This document shows positions 51,730 through 61,632 of a DNA stretch of 64,000 bases, in pieces. The stretch is from M3007 sp965249785. Lineage in GTDB: Bacteria; Bacteroidota; Bacteroidia; Chitinophagales; Saprospiraceae. The position numbers were made by a program, and so were the translations under genes. Position 1 is the stretch's first letter. Every line of letters starts with the position of its first letter. The stretch lies in assembly GCA_965249785.1 (NCBI GenBank), contig CBDFMU010000021.1, forward strand, positions 29,330-93,329. The letters run 5' to 3'. The notes beneath the pieces are model-generated. The model ran no database searches and was not told where the DNA came from. It saw only the letters and a program-made list of their open reading frames with translations.

Positions 51730-54700
51730 ATGAAGATTTTTTTTACCCGGTCCATTTTGATAGCAGGGTTACTGCTGGCTGCGCGCGCGGCTCTGGCGCA
51801 GTATGCTCCGGTCAAATTTGAGCAACTTCCACCTGATCTCGATCTGGCGCAGGGGGCAGTCAATTGTATTTTGCAGGATCATCGGGGGATTTTGTGGCTG
51901 GGTACCTGGTCGGGATTAGTGCGGTATGACGGGTATAAAATTCGCGTTTTTCAACAGGAATCGGGTAAAGCCGATGGCCTGCAAAGTGATCAGGTTACCT
52001 CGCTGCTGGAAGACCGTGACGGCCAGCTATGGGTGGGTACGCTGAACGCCGGGCTGCAACGCTTTGATCGCGCTACGGAACGTTTTGCCAATTTTCGCGC
52101 CGACTCCAATAATCCTAACTCGCTGTCGAGCAACGATGTATGGGGACTTTTTGAAGATAGCAAGGGTTATATCTGGGTGGGCACCAAAAAAGAATTGAAT
52201 CGCTTTGATCCGGCGACCAACACTTTTCTACGTATCACAGAGCCAGTGACTGGCAGCGAACGCCCTCTCTCCGATTATATTTATTCGATCTGCGAAACGT
52301 CCGACGGCTCTATTTGGTCGGCCACTACGCAGGGCTTGAATCGTATTCAATTCAAGAATGACCGCGATTATAAAGTCCGCTATTACAGCCTCGATCCAGC
52401 GGGCAAAGACGTGTCCTTAGACAATTTTATTTACCGCGTTCGTCCGGCACGGCAAGAGGCAAATACCTTGTGGCTGGGTACCAAAGCGGGCTTGAAAAAA
52501 GTCAAATTTAGCCCCGACACGCCCGATTTTTTACAGGTAACCTCCGCTTTCCGCCATTTACCGGGCGATCCAACGAGCATTAGTCACAATATTGTTTCCG
52601 ATTTTTGGGAAACATCGAATGGAGAACTGTGGGTGGCGACTTACCACGGATTGAACCGATTAAATAGAAATACAGGCCGTTTTGAGCAGTTTTTTGCGCA
52701 AGCCGACGATCCATTTAGCCTCAGTACCAATTTTATCCGCTGCTTGTTTCAGGATAGAACCGGCATTTTGTGGATTGGCACGGAAAAGGGCGCGAACAAG
52801 CTCAACCTGAATCGCAAGCAGTTTCAAAGTATCCGATTCAATCAAACCGGCAGTGCTTCTAATAGTAATGTAACTAGCATTTGCCCGGCGGCTACAGCCG
52901 AGAACTTATGGGTGGCCACGAATGACGGGCTGCATCGCCTAAATTACCAATCCAATCCGATCCGCACCAGCCAGTACGTGCTGGCTCCGGCGCACTTGCG
53001 TGATTTTGCCAATTTTATCACCGCCGTCTGGCGCGACCAGGATGGCTGGCTGTGGTTCACCACCCAAGGGGCGGGTGTACTGCGCATTCGGGAGCAAGAC
53101 CTCCCGCTGGCCGACGGTATATTGACTAAGCTGGAACAATTTTCGCAAAACACTCCTATTCTTATTCACGATAATTACGTGATGAATATGCTCGAATCCG
53201 GGAGCGAAGGAATGTGGTTTGGTCTATGGGACGGCGGACTGGAATTATTTGATCGAAATACTAAAACCATCCGTCATTTTCATACGGTTAATTCGGTTAG
53301 TCTGACAGCATTTCCAAACGTAGCAATACTGGAGACTAAGGAAGCTGGAAGTATAAAACTCTATATCGGTACGCGAGGAAATGGGTTGTTAAAATGCAAT
53401 TATAACCCATTAGATCATTCCCTAAATTTAGAACAACATTATCACTTTATTGCCGATCAGGCCAGTTCGTTGAGCAATAATAAGGTTAACGCCCTGCTTC
53501 GCGATAGCCGGGGCCGCATCTGGGTATGTACTAGTCGGGGACTTAATTTGCTGGAAACCAATCAGCCAACGTTTCGGCACTTTACCCAGGCCGATGGTTT
53601 ACCGAATGATATTATACAATCAATTGTCGAAGATGAAGCGGATCATTTTTGGGTGAGCACCCAGAATGGCATTGCTTCGCTGCATTTATTGCCTGATGAA
53701 AAAGCAGATTTTCGCGCCTACAATGTGCTGGATGGCTTACAGGATAATTTTTTTACGAACAATTGTGCCGTGCGCCTGCCATCGGGCTTACTGGCGTTTG
53801 GCGGTGCCAGCGGAGTGACGATGTTCATGCCCCGCGACATTCGTTCCGATACGGCGGCACCCTTGACCCAGCTATCGGATTTTCTGTTGTTCAATCGCTC
53901 GGTACCGATTGGCAAGGTTGAAAATGGACGGGCCATTCTGTCCAAAAGTATAGCAGAAACATCCGACATCACCCTGGATTATCGCGATAACGTACTCTCC
54001 TTTGAGTTTGTCAGCCTGCATTTTGCCGAGCCAAAAAAGAACCATTTTGCCTACCAACTGGAAGGTTTTGACCAGGATTGGGTCTACACCGACGCGGAAA
54101 AACGGTTTGCGCACTACACCAATTTGCCGTACCGGGAATTTACGTTTCGGGTAAAATCCGCCAACGGCGACGGCGTGTGGGGCGAACCAGTATCCGTCAA
54201 AATACGGGTGCAGCCACCGTTCTGGTTGACCTGGTGGGCGTATTGTGCCTATGTGTTATTATTTGCTGGACTGTTATACGCTGGTTGGCGCGTCGCTCAT
54301 CTGCGGGCAGAATACAGCACCAACCTCGCGCTCGAACGTATGGAACGCGATCAATTGGAGAAAGTGAATCGCCTGAAATTGCAGTTTTTCACCAACATCA
54401 GCCATGAACTACGTACACCTTTGACGTTGATTCTCACGCCATTAGAACAATTGATCAAGGAATTTGGCGGCGACAAAAAACTGCATCAACTTTATATGAT
54501 GATGCACCACAACGCGGCGCGATTGCATACGATGATCAACCAACTGCTCGACCTGCGTAAAGGGGAGGAAGGCATGGTGAAACTGCGGGTGAGCGAAGAC
54601 GACTTCGTGCAATTTATTCGGGAGATCACTTTATCATTTAAAAGTTGGGCCGATCAGCGACGCATTCACCTGGAATTCGTGCCCCAGGTGGAGCAGTTAT

Positions 54701-55938
54701 CACTCTGGTTTGATAAAGAGCAAATGGAAAAAGTAGCCTACAATCTGCTCGCTAACGCCATCAAGTATACGCCCTCGGGCGGCAGCGTGCAGGTGGGTGT
54801 GGCTGCCAACGAACACATGGGCACGCTCACCATTACAGATACGGGCCCTGGCATTCCTGATAGTGACGTAAAACGAATTTTTGATCGGTTTTATCAAGTT
54901 GAACAAACCCAAAAGACAGCGGTGGAGGAAGGGGCAGGTATTGGCTTAGCCTTGGTTAAAATGCTGGTAGAGCAACATCATGGTACGGTCGCTGTCCAAA
55001 ATGCACCGGGAAACGGCAGCATTTTTACGGTCAATTTACTGCTGGGAAAACAACATTTCAAACCAGAAGAACTAGTGAATGAATTAGTCCATAAAGAGCC
55101 AACGGAAGATTATAAATTAATTCAAATAAATGAAAGTCAAGATTCTATTTCCGAAGAAACAACAAAAATTCTCGCCGAAAATAGTCACACTAAACCTCGT
55201 TTATTGATTGTAGAAGACAATGAGGATATTGCGCATTATCTCTGTCAAAATTTATTAACAGAGTTTAATGTAGAAACTGCTATCAATGGCGTAGAAGGTC
55301 TCGAAAAAGCCTTGGCCAATCCGCCCGATCTGGTGGTCAGCGACATCGCTATGCCCGAAATGGACGGTATTGAACTCTGTCGGCGACTGAAAACCAATAT
55401 TTTGACCAGCCACATTCCGGTGATTCTGCTCACGGCGCGCACCTCTCTAATCTTCAAAATAGACGGCCTCGATACCGGCGCGGACGACTATATCACCAAG
55501 CCTTTTAATCTGCAATTATTGACTTTGCGCATTCGTAATCTGATCGCTATCCGCCAGAAACTACGCGAAAAATTCAGCCGCAATATTGAGATTAACCCCA
55601 GCGAAGTAGTAGCCAATTCCCGCGACGAGGAGTTCCTGCGCAGCATCCTGGTCAGCGTGGAGCAGCACATGGACGAATCCGAATTTTCCGTGGACCAACT
55701 GGCTCAGGACTTACATATCAGTCGCATGCAACTCTACCGCAAAATCAAGGCGCTCACCGGCGATACGCCCAACGCGCTGGTGCGGACGGTGCGCCTGAAA
55801 AAAGCCGCGCAATTGCTCCATACCCGCCAGTACAACGTCTCGGAAGTGGCTTATAAAGTGGGTTTTACGGATTTGAAGTATTTCCGGGAACGGTTTCGAG
55901 AGCAGTTTGGGGTGAATCCTGGGGAGTATCGGGGTTGA
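51730..55938 (+). CDS. Hybrid two-component sensor/response regulator (HTCS-type) with AraC output
   Basis: 1402 residues from the ATG at 51730; the in-frame codon at 51712 lies in the promoter. Signal peptide (ILIAGLLLAARAALA), periplasmic two-component propeller blades (GILWLGTWSGLVRYDGYKI, QLWVGTLNAGLQRFD, YIWVGTKKELNRFDP and more), Y_Y_Y domain near 765-828, membrane helix near 831-857, HisKA with H892 (NISHELRTPLT), HATPase (DTGPGIP, GAGIGLALVKML), receiver with D1205 (DLVVSDIAMPEMDG) and a C-terminal AraC helix-turn-helix (1318-1402). Such regulators sense oligosaccharides and switch on polysaccharide-use genes; a secreted glycoside hydrolase lies 3.3 kb downstream, but no SusC/SusD pair is in the window. 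Confidence 0.97.
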   Translation: MKIFFTRSILIAGLLLAARAALAQYAPVKFEQLPPDLDLAQGAVNCILQDHRGILWLGTWSGLVRYDGYKIRVFQQESGKADGLQSDQVTSLLEDRDGQLWVGTLNAGLQRFDRATERFANFRADSNNPNSLSSNDVWGLFEDSKGYIWVGTKKELNRFDPATNTFLRITEPVTGSERPLSDYIYSICETSDGSIWSATTQGLNRIQFKNDRDYKVRYYSLDPAGKDVSLDNFIYRVRPARQEANTLWLGTKAGLKKVKFSPDTPDFLQVTSAFRHLPGDPTSISHNIVSDFWETSNGELWVATYHGLNRLNRNTGRFEQFFAQADDPFSLSTNFIRCLFQDRTGILWIGTEKGANKLNLNRKQFQSIRFNQTGSASNSNVTSICPAATAENLWVATNDGLHRLNYQSNPIRTSQYVLAPAHLRDFANFITAVWRDQDGWLWFTTQGAGVLRIREQDLPLADGILTKLEQFSQNTPILIHDNYVMNMLESGSEGMWFGLWDGGLELFDRNTKTIRHFHTVNSVSLTAFPNVAILETKEAGSIKLYIGTRGNGLLKCNYNPLDHSLNLEQHYHFIADQASSLSNNKVNALLRDSRGRIWVCTSRGLNLLETNQPTFRHFTQADGLPNDIIQSIVEDEADHFWVSTQNGIASLHLLPDEKADFRAYNVLDGLQDNFFTNNCAVRLPSGLLAFGGASGVTMFMPRDIRSDTAAPLTQLSDFLLFNRSVPIGKVENGRAILSKSIAETSDITLDYRDNVLSFEFVSLHFAEPKKNHFAYQLEGFDQDWVYTDAEKRFAHYTNLPYREFTFRVKSANGDGVWGEPVSVKIRVQPPFWLTWWAYCAYVLLFAGLLYAGWRVAHLRAEYSTNLALERMERDQLEKVNRLKLQFFTNISHELRTPLTLILTPLEQLIKEFGGDKKLHQLYMMMHHNAARLHTMINQLLDLRKGEEGMVKLRVSEDDFVQFIREITLSFKSWADQRRIHLEFVPQVEQLSLWFDKEQMEKVAYNLLANAIKYTPSGGSVQVGVAANEHMGTLTITDTGPGIPDSDVKRIFDRFYQVEQTQKTAVEEGAGIGLALVKMLVEQHHGTVAVQNAPGNGSIFTVNLLLGKQHFKPEELVNELVHKEPTEDYKLIQINESQDSISEETTKILAENSHTKPRLLIVEDNEDIAHYLCQNLLTEFNVETAINGVEGLEKALANPPDLVVSDIAMPEMDGIELCRRLKTNILTSHIPVILLTARTSLIFKIDGLDTGADDYITKPFNLQLLTLRIRNLIAIRQKLREKFSRNIEINPSEVVANSRDEEFLRSILVSVEQHMDESEFSVDQLAQDLHISRMQLYRKIKALTGDTPNALVRTVRLKKAAQLLHTRQYNVSEVAYKVGFTDLKYFRERFREQFGVNPGEYRG

Positions 55939-55955
55939 GGGATTTTTGGGTGGAA

Positions 55956-55998
55956 CCCAATGGATAGGCACGCGAGGTGGAACCTCGCGCGAGCGGGG
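55956..55998. repeat. GC-rich hairpin repeat, copy 1
   Basis: CACGCGAGGTGGAACCTCGC followed by GCGAGCGGGG. GCGAGGT / ACCTCGC stem. Inverted copy at 59025-59068; a partial copy continues the HTCS remnant at about 58240-58269. Confidence 0.7.
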
Positions 55999-56179
55999 AG
56001 GTCTATTGCAAGTGGAGGAAACCCAGATTGCCAACTGCATGAACTATAAGGACCAAATGCTGATATCATGGTGCCACTTTCATAGATGGGAGCCATCAAC
56101 GTATAAATTCGTGACTTGCCATTTTTTGCAAAAACTTGTTTGAGTATATCAATTTTTTAAATAATTTGTTTAAATATCC

Positions 56180-56359
56180 TTCAGCGATTCTCGGTGTTTG
56201 CGAAAAAAGTTATTATGTTACCTCCCACGTGAGTGTCATTCTGTAAGAATCTGGTCAAGTGGGAATGGCAATGTTCACTTTTTTCCTAACCAGATGCTTA
56301 CAGCATGACACGCGGGGTAAGTATAATTTTATAACTTTTCTAAACCGAGAATCGCTGAA
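56180..56359. repeat. Nested palindromic element: perfect 16-base outer ends around a TGTCAT...ATGACA palindrome
   Basis: TTCAGCGATTCTCGGT (56180-56195) and ACCGAGAATCGCTGAA (56344-56359) are exact inverted ends. Inside, arms 56234-56255 and 56289-56310 (TGTCATTCTGTAAGAATCTG...) are inverted with few changes. The right end overlaps the first base of the lipoprotein ATG at 56359. No gene in 55939-56358. Confidence 0.8.
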
Positions 56360-57246
56360 TGTCCTTAATCAGAAACTTAATATTTTTTTTATTAACACCG
56401 CTGCTTTTTGTTAGTTGTATTACTGCAAATCATCATTTGGATGACGATGGGTGTTCTATATATTATGAAAATGGGGTGCACAAGATAGATTTTGGGTATG
56501 GAGAAGAAGACTATCTGGTTCGAGACAGTGCAGATGTGGTATTTCTAGATTCCGTTTTTAGCTTTAATATCCTCAGTAAAAATAAACCGTTGGAGGCGAA
56601 TAAAATCCCTTTAATTGGACTAGATGAGTATAAATATAAAAAAAACTCAGAGATAGTTTTAGAGAAAACTGGTAAAAGCAATCAAGTATACTATTTTATT
56701 AGTGACGCAAACAATGAGGTACATGGTGTTGATATTAATTTAAATGAAAAATCGTTCGTAGGCGTTTTCGATCGACATTTTTACTTAGACAGCCTATATA
56801 ATGATAACCTTTTTGCTTCGCATGAAACAATGGAACCTTTCATCGGTTGGACTTGTAGTGATTTTTTTGATTTTAAATTTTCCGGCCAACATTACATCTT
56901 GTTTTTTGTAAGCCCTATTGTTGAAAACAGTTCATTTGTAGAATCTAGAGGCATATTGCTTAATATTACTGAAAAAAATGTTCATGTGCATCCGTTCCCA
57001 TACTATCAATATTCAACAAGCACACATTGTATTAATGATTTTAATAATGACGGCTACTTGGATTGCGCATTGTTTGATTCGTCTGGCATATTAAATTTGC
57101 ACTCATTAATAGAAGATAATTTTAAACCCGATATATTACACTATATAAGGACCAAGTCTTCTATTGGTAATGTGTCCGTAATTGACAGGTCAAAAAGCAA
57201 CTGGTATTGTAATGACGGGAAAATATATCATATTCGTTACAGGTAA
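56359..57246 (+). CDS. Orphan lipoprotein (AT-rich)
   Basis: 295 residues. Signal peptide with lipobox LFVSC (FFLLTPLLFVSC). The mature part has no recognised domain; a segment CINDFNNDGYLDCALFDSSG resembles a calcium-binding EF-hand-like or FG-GAP loop. Strongly AT-rich codon use compared with the neighbours. The start sits on the end of a palindromic element, with no promoter element of the usual type. Function unknown; membrane-anchored. Confidence 0.75.
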   Translation: MSLIRNLIFFLLTPLLFVSCITANHHLDDDGCSIYYENGVHKIDFGYGEEDYLVRDSADVVFLDSVFSFNILSKNKPLEANKIPLIGLDEYKYKKNSEIVLEKTGKSNQVYYFISDANNEVHGVDINLNEKSFVGVFDRHFYLDSLYNDNLFASHETMEPFIGWTCSDFFDFKFSGQHYILFFVSPIVENSSFVESRGILLNITEKNVHVHPFPYYQYSTSTHCINDFNNDGYLDCALFDSSGILNLHSLIEDNFKPDILHYIRTKSSIGNVSVIDRSKSNWYCNDGKIYHIRYR

Positions 57247-57520
57247 ATTTGTCGCCTTATGAGCATTTTGGGATTTTTTGACTGAAACAAAGAGGGATTC
57301 AGTATGTAACTTGTGAGTGCCAAAACTTCAAGTCTATGCGCGAAAAGTTTAAAAACTTACTGATTTCCAGTGGGGAATTACTTTAAGAGCATATTGAGGA
57401 ATTTAATTTGGCCAATTGTCTAGTCGATTAATAATAATGGCACAATTGGCTAACAAAATCCATGATTCGGAACTTTCTGTGGTTTTTTCATAATCCTCCG
57501 CTCGCGGGAGCGGGATAATT

Positions 57521-58030
57521 TCAATGAGGTACTGCACTTTCATCTTTTAGAAAAGATAATTTTGTCTTAATTATTTTTTTAGACCTCTTAGAATACAATA
57601 TCGTAAACTGATGCAACGTAGAATGGGAAGTGTTTATTCCGTCATTAATAAAACGAAGACTTATTTCTATTTCTCTATTATCTTCTTTGGTATCTCCATC
57701 AACAAATCCAGGAATATATAATATGCCTTTGTTCTGAATAGATGCCAAATATAATGAATCGAGCGATACTGTTTGGGTCTCTAAAAATAACTTTAATCTA
57801 AAACAATAGGCGAAACTATCCCTATCATGGCCATAATCTTTATAATTATTAATTAAATAATGTTTTTCATCTCCATCAATTATCCATTTTACACAATCGC
57901 AATTGCATAGTTCTTTATTTAAATCATTACAAGAAGCGTTTTGCAATTCAATATTTTTGGTTACAAGAACCTTATGCTGACAGGAACATAACAGTATTAA
58001 TAGTAGTAAAATATTGTCTTTAAACATCAT
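57521..58030 (-). CDS. Orphan lipoprotein (AT-rich)
   Basis: 169 residues; two adjacent ATGs at 58030 and 58027. Lipobox LLCSC. Contains ELCNCDCVKWIIDGDEKHYL (Cys-rich loop) and a C-terminal beta-rich part. No family recognised. Strongly AT-rich. Between it and the previous gene, 57247-57520 holds only an inverted ATTGGC-type repeat near 57408 and a short GC hairpin at about 57498. Confidence 0.7.
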   Translation of the reverse strand: MMFKDNILLLLILLCSCQHKVLVTKNIELQNASCNDLNKELCNCDCVKWIIDGDEKHYLINNYKDYGHDRDSFAYCFRLKLFLETQTVSLDSLYLASIQNKGILYIPGFVDGDTKEDNREIEISLRFINDGINTSHSTLHQFTILYSKRSKKIIKTKLSFLKDESAVPH

Positions 58031-58161
58031 TTATCAGATTTTAAAATGGAAATTAATTACTTTGCAAAATGTTCCTTTTTTGAGATGCGTTCATTAGGGA
58101 ATACCATTTTTCACTATTGCAAGAGATGTTCAACAGCGGTTAGAAATGGTTTATTAAGGAT

Positions 58162-58227
58162 GGCTTTAACGAGTTGAAATATTTTCGGGAGCAGTCTGAG
58201 GTGAATCCTGGGGAGTATCGGGGATGA
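58162..58227 (+). pseudogene. Remnant of the HTCS regulator 3' end
   Basis: Reads GFNELKYFREQSEVNPGEYRG then stop, against GFTDLKYFRERFREQFGVNPGEYRG-type ending of the regulator (55861-55938), with 12 bases deleted in frame. Similarity continues past the stop to about 58269, through half of the GC-rich hairpin repeat. No intact gene precedes it. Confidence 0.85.
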
Positions 58228-58278
58228 GGATTTTGGGTAAAAACCCTAACATATAGTGCACGCAAGGCGGACACTATA

Positions 58279-58866
58279 TTACCACTCATTACATATAGTT
58301 GCAAAATGATGGATAATTTCAAGTGGTTTTAAACTAATGCCAATTATTTCTCGGTACTTCACGAAACTGCCAAAAGCTCCCGGTGCGTTAATTTGCAGCA
58401 TTAAAATATTATTATTATTACAATCGTTTGACACTATATATATTTTCTCTATTATTTTATGTGTATTTTCTAAATCAATCAATAATGTAGTATTGTCATT
58501 TTCTAAATTAGATATCAATACAATATCATTATAGCCTCTACTATGATTAAACGCAAAACCTAGTCTATGTAGTTTTTCAGGATTATCTTGTTCAACAGCA
58601 GAAATGTATGATATAACTATATTATTATTTTTTATTATGTTTATCGTATGATGATATAATGCTGAATCCATCAAAACAAAAGAACTATCCAGAGACAAAA
58701 CTATCTGTGAGCAATTTAGATAGTTTATAAATGTAGAAGACAAAACTATAGAGTCAAGGCAAGGGTTACCACTTTTTACAATATTTTTCCTAGTAGTATT
58801 ATTTTGGGATACGCAGCCAGTTAATAATAGAAAAGCAAATAGAAGAATACTTATAAAGAAGTACAT
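58279..58866 (-). CDS. Orphan lipoprotein (AT-rich)
   Basis: 195 residues from the ATG at 58866; the frame is open upstream to 58977, but the signal peptide with lipobox LLTGC begins at 58866 (MYFFISILLFAFLLLTGC). The rest is Asn/Ile-rich without recognised domain. AT-rich. Third member of a group of lipoproteins with no resemblance to each other beyond the signal. Confidence 0.65.
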   Translation of the reverse strand: MYFFISILLFAFLLLTGCVSQNNTTRKNIVKSGNPCLDSIVLSSTFINYLNCSQIVLSLDSSFVLMDSALYHHTINIIKNNNIVISYISAVEQDNPEKLHRLGFAFNHSRGYNDIVLISNLENDNTTLLIDLENTHKIIEKIYIVSNDCNNNNILMLQINAPGAFGSFVKYREIIGISLKPLEIIHHFATICNEW

Positions 58867-59024
58867 TTGATCAATAGACCAAAGTTTTTTACCTCGTAAT
58901 ACTTGGCTTTCAGCCTTGGATTCTTCACCTAAAAATGTAAGTGACATACGATTAGTGCGTTTGTTGGCGAAAAACAAGACTTAAACTAATAGACTTGTTG
59001 CGTAGTTTATATAGAGTTCATACC

Positions 59025-59068
59025 CCCCGCTCGCGCGAGGCTATGCCTCGCGTGTACCATCCAGTGGG
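59025..59068. repeat. GC-rich hairpin repeat, inverted copy
   Basis: CCCCGCTCGCGCGAGGCTATG then CCTCGCGTGTACC, with stem CGCGAGGC / GCCTCGCG. Reverse complement of 55956-55998 with several changes. Marks the right border of the AT-rich lipoprotein group. Confidence 0.7.
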
Positions 59069-59187
59069 CTGTGTCCGTCCTTACCAAGCTCCCGGCCCTT
59101 CCTCATAAAACCATTGCCAGATCGGTACAATATCCAATAGAGGCACATAAGTTTCGATGCCCGCCTCGCGCGAGCACATCGAACCAG

Positions 59188-61632
59188 TTATGGCCTTCCC
59201 ACCACCACCGCCCTTGTCCCCACTTTTCCATTGGCTCCTTCCATCTTCACCCAATAAATGCCCGCCGCCAAATCACCAGGCAGCGACAGCCGCAACTGCT
59301 GCTGACCAGCCGCCGTGTCGCCAGTGAATAGCACTTGCAAGGCGCGGCCTTCCATATCTAATAGACTGATATTCAAAGGCGTAGATTGCGTAGCAGCAAA
59401 ATCCAGCGTGACCGGCGAACCAGGCGCGGCGGGATTGGGGCTAACATTAAAGGCCAAGTGTTGGTCCAGTTCATTGATACCGACCGGCAGGTCATCCACT
59501 AGAAAAGCGGCATCCCAGAGCAGGTCAGGGAGCGTCAAAGTCAGGGTGCCATTGGTCACCGTGACTGGTTCGGTGGAGAGTAATGCTCCAGTCAGGCAGT
59601 CGTAATATTTGGTGAGGTAGGCACCGTTTTGCACATTAGGCACTTGGAGCAGCGCAGCCGAAGCAACGGGCGGAACGCCGTTGGCCTTTACGTATTCATG
59701 GTTGTAGCGATTGTTGAGCAGCCAGCCCGCGAGTTTATTTTGATTTTCTGATTTCAAAACATAGGCATCCACCGCCGAGCCGAGTCCGGTAAAGGAATAA
59801 CCAGCAATAGAAATCCAGTCCGTGCCAGTATTATCTACTTTGATCGTATGCGAGCCAGCGGACACATTGGCGGAGTAGGTTTGATTGGTTTGCGCCGCCT
59901 GTTCCAGCACTTTTATGCCATCTACCCAAATCGTAATTTTGGGAGCTTGCCCGGTATCACCGCCAGTTTTTACTTTGAACTGACCACTGGCCGGGTAATT
60001 GACCTGAAAAACTGGTGGCCGACGAAACTGCGTATTCCATTGTGAGCCATACAAAAAGGAACTCAGCGCAGCCCCAGTCGGCACCACTTCCCCCTGCTGA
60101 ATGGTGAATGACGTATCGGCCAAGCCGCCCCAGCCGGTTTGCGTAGGCGTGAGTGACAGATCGGAGGGCACACCCGAAATCGTCGCAGCAGCAGGTGATA
60201 AGTTGCTGGTTTTGAAAGGAATAGACTGCGCCACTGCGGAGACAGGCGCGAAGTGATAGTACAAGTTTTTGGGGTCAATATAGCTATCCCACCACCAACT
60301 CATGCCACTACCCAAGCTGCCGCCAAACAGGGTACCCCACAGCGAATTATGGAAGTGAATGCCATTGGGATCGAGGGTGCTCAACTCGCCGCCAGCAGGC
60401 GAGAGACCGAATTCGCCAGTCATGGTGGGCTTACCAAAATCGTTCAGGTACTTGCGTGCACCCGCTACCAGCACCCGTTCGAGGTTCGGTGTGTTGACGT
60501 AATAGTGGGTCTGCGTAAAATCTATGTCCGGCTGGTTCCAAACCGCTGGATCTTCACTGTCATCCGCATAACTCGTAGAAACCAGGTGATTATATGGGTC
60601 AATGCTTTTCAGATAAGCCGCCATTTCCAGGTGCCAGGCTGCCACGTCCCCTTTTTTTTGCTCAAACTGATCGGTCCAGTTCACCTCATTGAACAATTCC
60701 CAGTTCATAATGCTGCGCGCGTAACCCCAGCGGGCTACGATATAGCGCAGACGGTTTTTCACGTGGGCTTTGGCGGTCGCATTAGTGAAAAAATCCCAGG
60801 TGTTAGCGCAGGGGCCGCCGTTGGCCGTATTGTAGGGATTATCGTTCCATTCCGGATTCACGTTGGTGGAAACCTGGCCGTGATTTTGCAAACATAATTG
60901 AATATAAATGCCGCGTTCCGCACAGTAATCGAATAGCCAATCCTGATAGAAAGCACTGGTTTGCTTGTACTTACGCAGTCCAGCGTAGCCGCTCGTGCCG
61001 TTCTTCCACTCAATACCCAGGCCCCAACTGCATTGCCACATTCTGAAAAAATTGCCGCCGTTGTCGCTGAGTTTCGTTAGCCAGTTCTGATAGTCCACAT
61101 ACACATTATTCAGTTGCCAGCCGATGTTTTCTCCGACTGGAATGTACTGTTCTCCGGCATCAAAATTCAGGTAATTAGTCTGTCCACTGCGCACAAAGCC
61201 CTTGTTTTTTGGGCTGCTGGGTGCGATGCAGGAGAAGGTTTGCTCCGCGAAACTGCCCGTGCCCGCCGCATTGATAGCAGAAAGGGTGTACTTCCAAATG
61301 CCCGTTTTATTCGGCGCGAAACGTACTTTGAAAACACCGTTGCCCGCTGGTGTGATCGCTCCGGTTTGGGTATTCGTAATGTTATACTCCTGGATAAAAA
61401 AACCATCTACGGCTTTGGTTAGGCCATCTGGATCAGTAAAAATAGCGGCTACGCGAATGTCGTCGTAGTCGTAGGGATTGGCCCAGTTGGCGGTTACGGC
61501 GAGTGTCACCTCGAATTTTTCCCACTGCTCTACATTGTTAGAAAGCGGTGTAGCGGCAGTAATGACGGGGGCTTGGGCAAAGATTCTAGCAGTCAAAAGT
61601 AAGACAGGTAGTAAGGAGTAAATTTTTTTCAT
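59188..61632 (-). CDS. Secreted DUF5060 / glycoside hydrolase-like protein with T9SS type A domain
   Basis: 814 residues from the ATG at 61632, signal peptide (IYSLLPVLLLTARIFAQ). DUF5060 domain (about 25-110), then a (beta/alpha)8 glycosidase-like domain with acid/base Glu316 in NWELFNEVNW and nucleophile Glu407 in TMTGEFG, as in clan GH-A. A carbohydrate-binding-like domain follows (FQVNYPASGQFKVKTGGDTG), and T9SS type A end (FNVSPNPAAPGSPVTLDFAA ... GTRAVVVGRP). Probably an extracellular polysaccharide hydrolase; substrate unknown. The nearby HTCS regulator might control it. Confidence 0.93.
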   Translation of the reverse strand: MKKIYSLLPVLLLTARIFAQAPVITAATPLSNNVEQWEKFEVTLAVTANWANPYDYDDIRVAAIFTDPDGLTKAVDGFFIQEYNITNTQTGAITPAGNGVFKVRFAPNKTGIWKYTLSAINAAGTGSFAEQTFSCIAPSSPKNKGFVRSGQTNYLNFDAGEQYIPVGENIGWQLNNVYVDYQNWLTKLSDNGGNFFRMWQCSWGLGIEWKNGTSGYAGLRKYKQTSAFYQDWLFDYCAERGIYIQLCLQNHGQVSTNVNPEWNDNPYNTANGGPCANTWDFFTNATAKAHVKNRLRYIVARWGYARSIMNWELFNEVNWTDQFEQKKGDVAAWHLEMAAYLKSIDPYNHLVSTSYADDSEDPAVWNQPDIDFTQTHYYVNTPNLERVLVAGARKYLNDFGKPTMTGEFGLSPAGGELSTLDPNGIHFHNSLWGTLFGGSLGSGMSWWWDSYIDPKNLYYHFAPVSAVAQSIPFKTSNLSPAAATISGVPSDLSLTPTQTGWGGLADTSFTIQQGEVVPTGAALSSFLYGSQWNTQFRRPPVFQVNYPASGQFKVKTGGDTGQAPKITIWVDGIKVLEQAAQTNQTYSANVSAGSHTIKVDNTGTDWISIAGYSFTGLGSAVDAYVLKSENQNKLAGWLLNNRYNHEYVKANGVPPVASAALLQVPNVQNGAYLTKYYDCLTGALLSTEPVTVTNGTLTLTLPDLLWDAAFLVDDLPVGINELDQHLAFNVSPNPAAPGSPVTLDFAATQSTPLNISLLDMEGRALQVLFTGDTAAGQQQLRLSLPGDLAAGIYWVKMEGANGKVGTRAVVVGRP

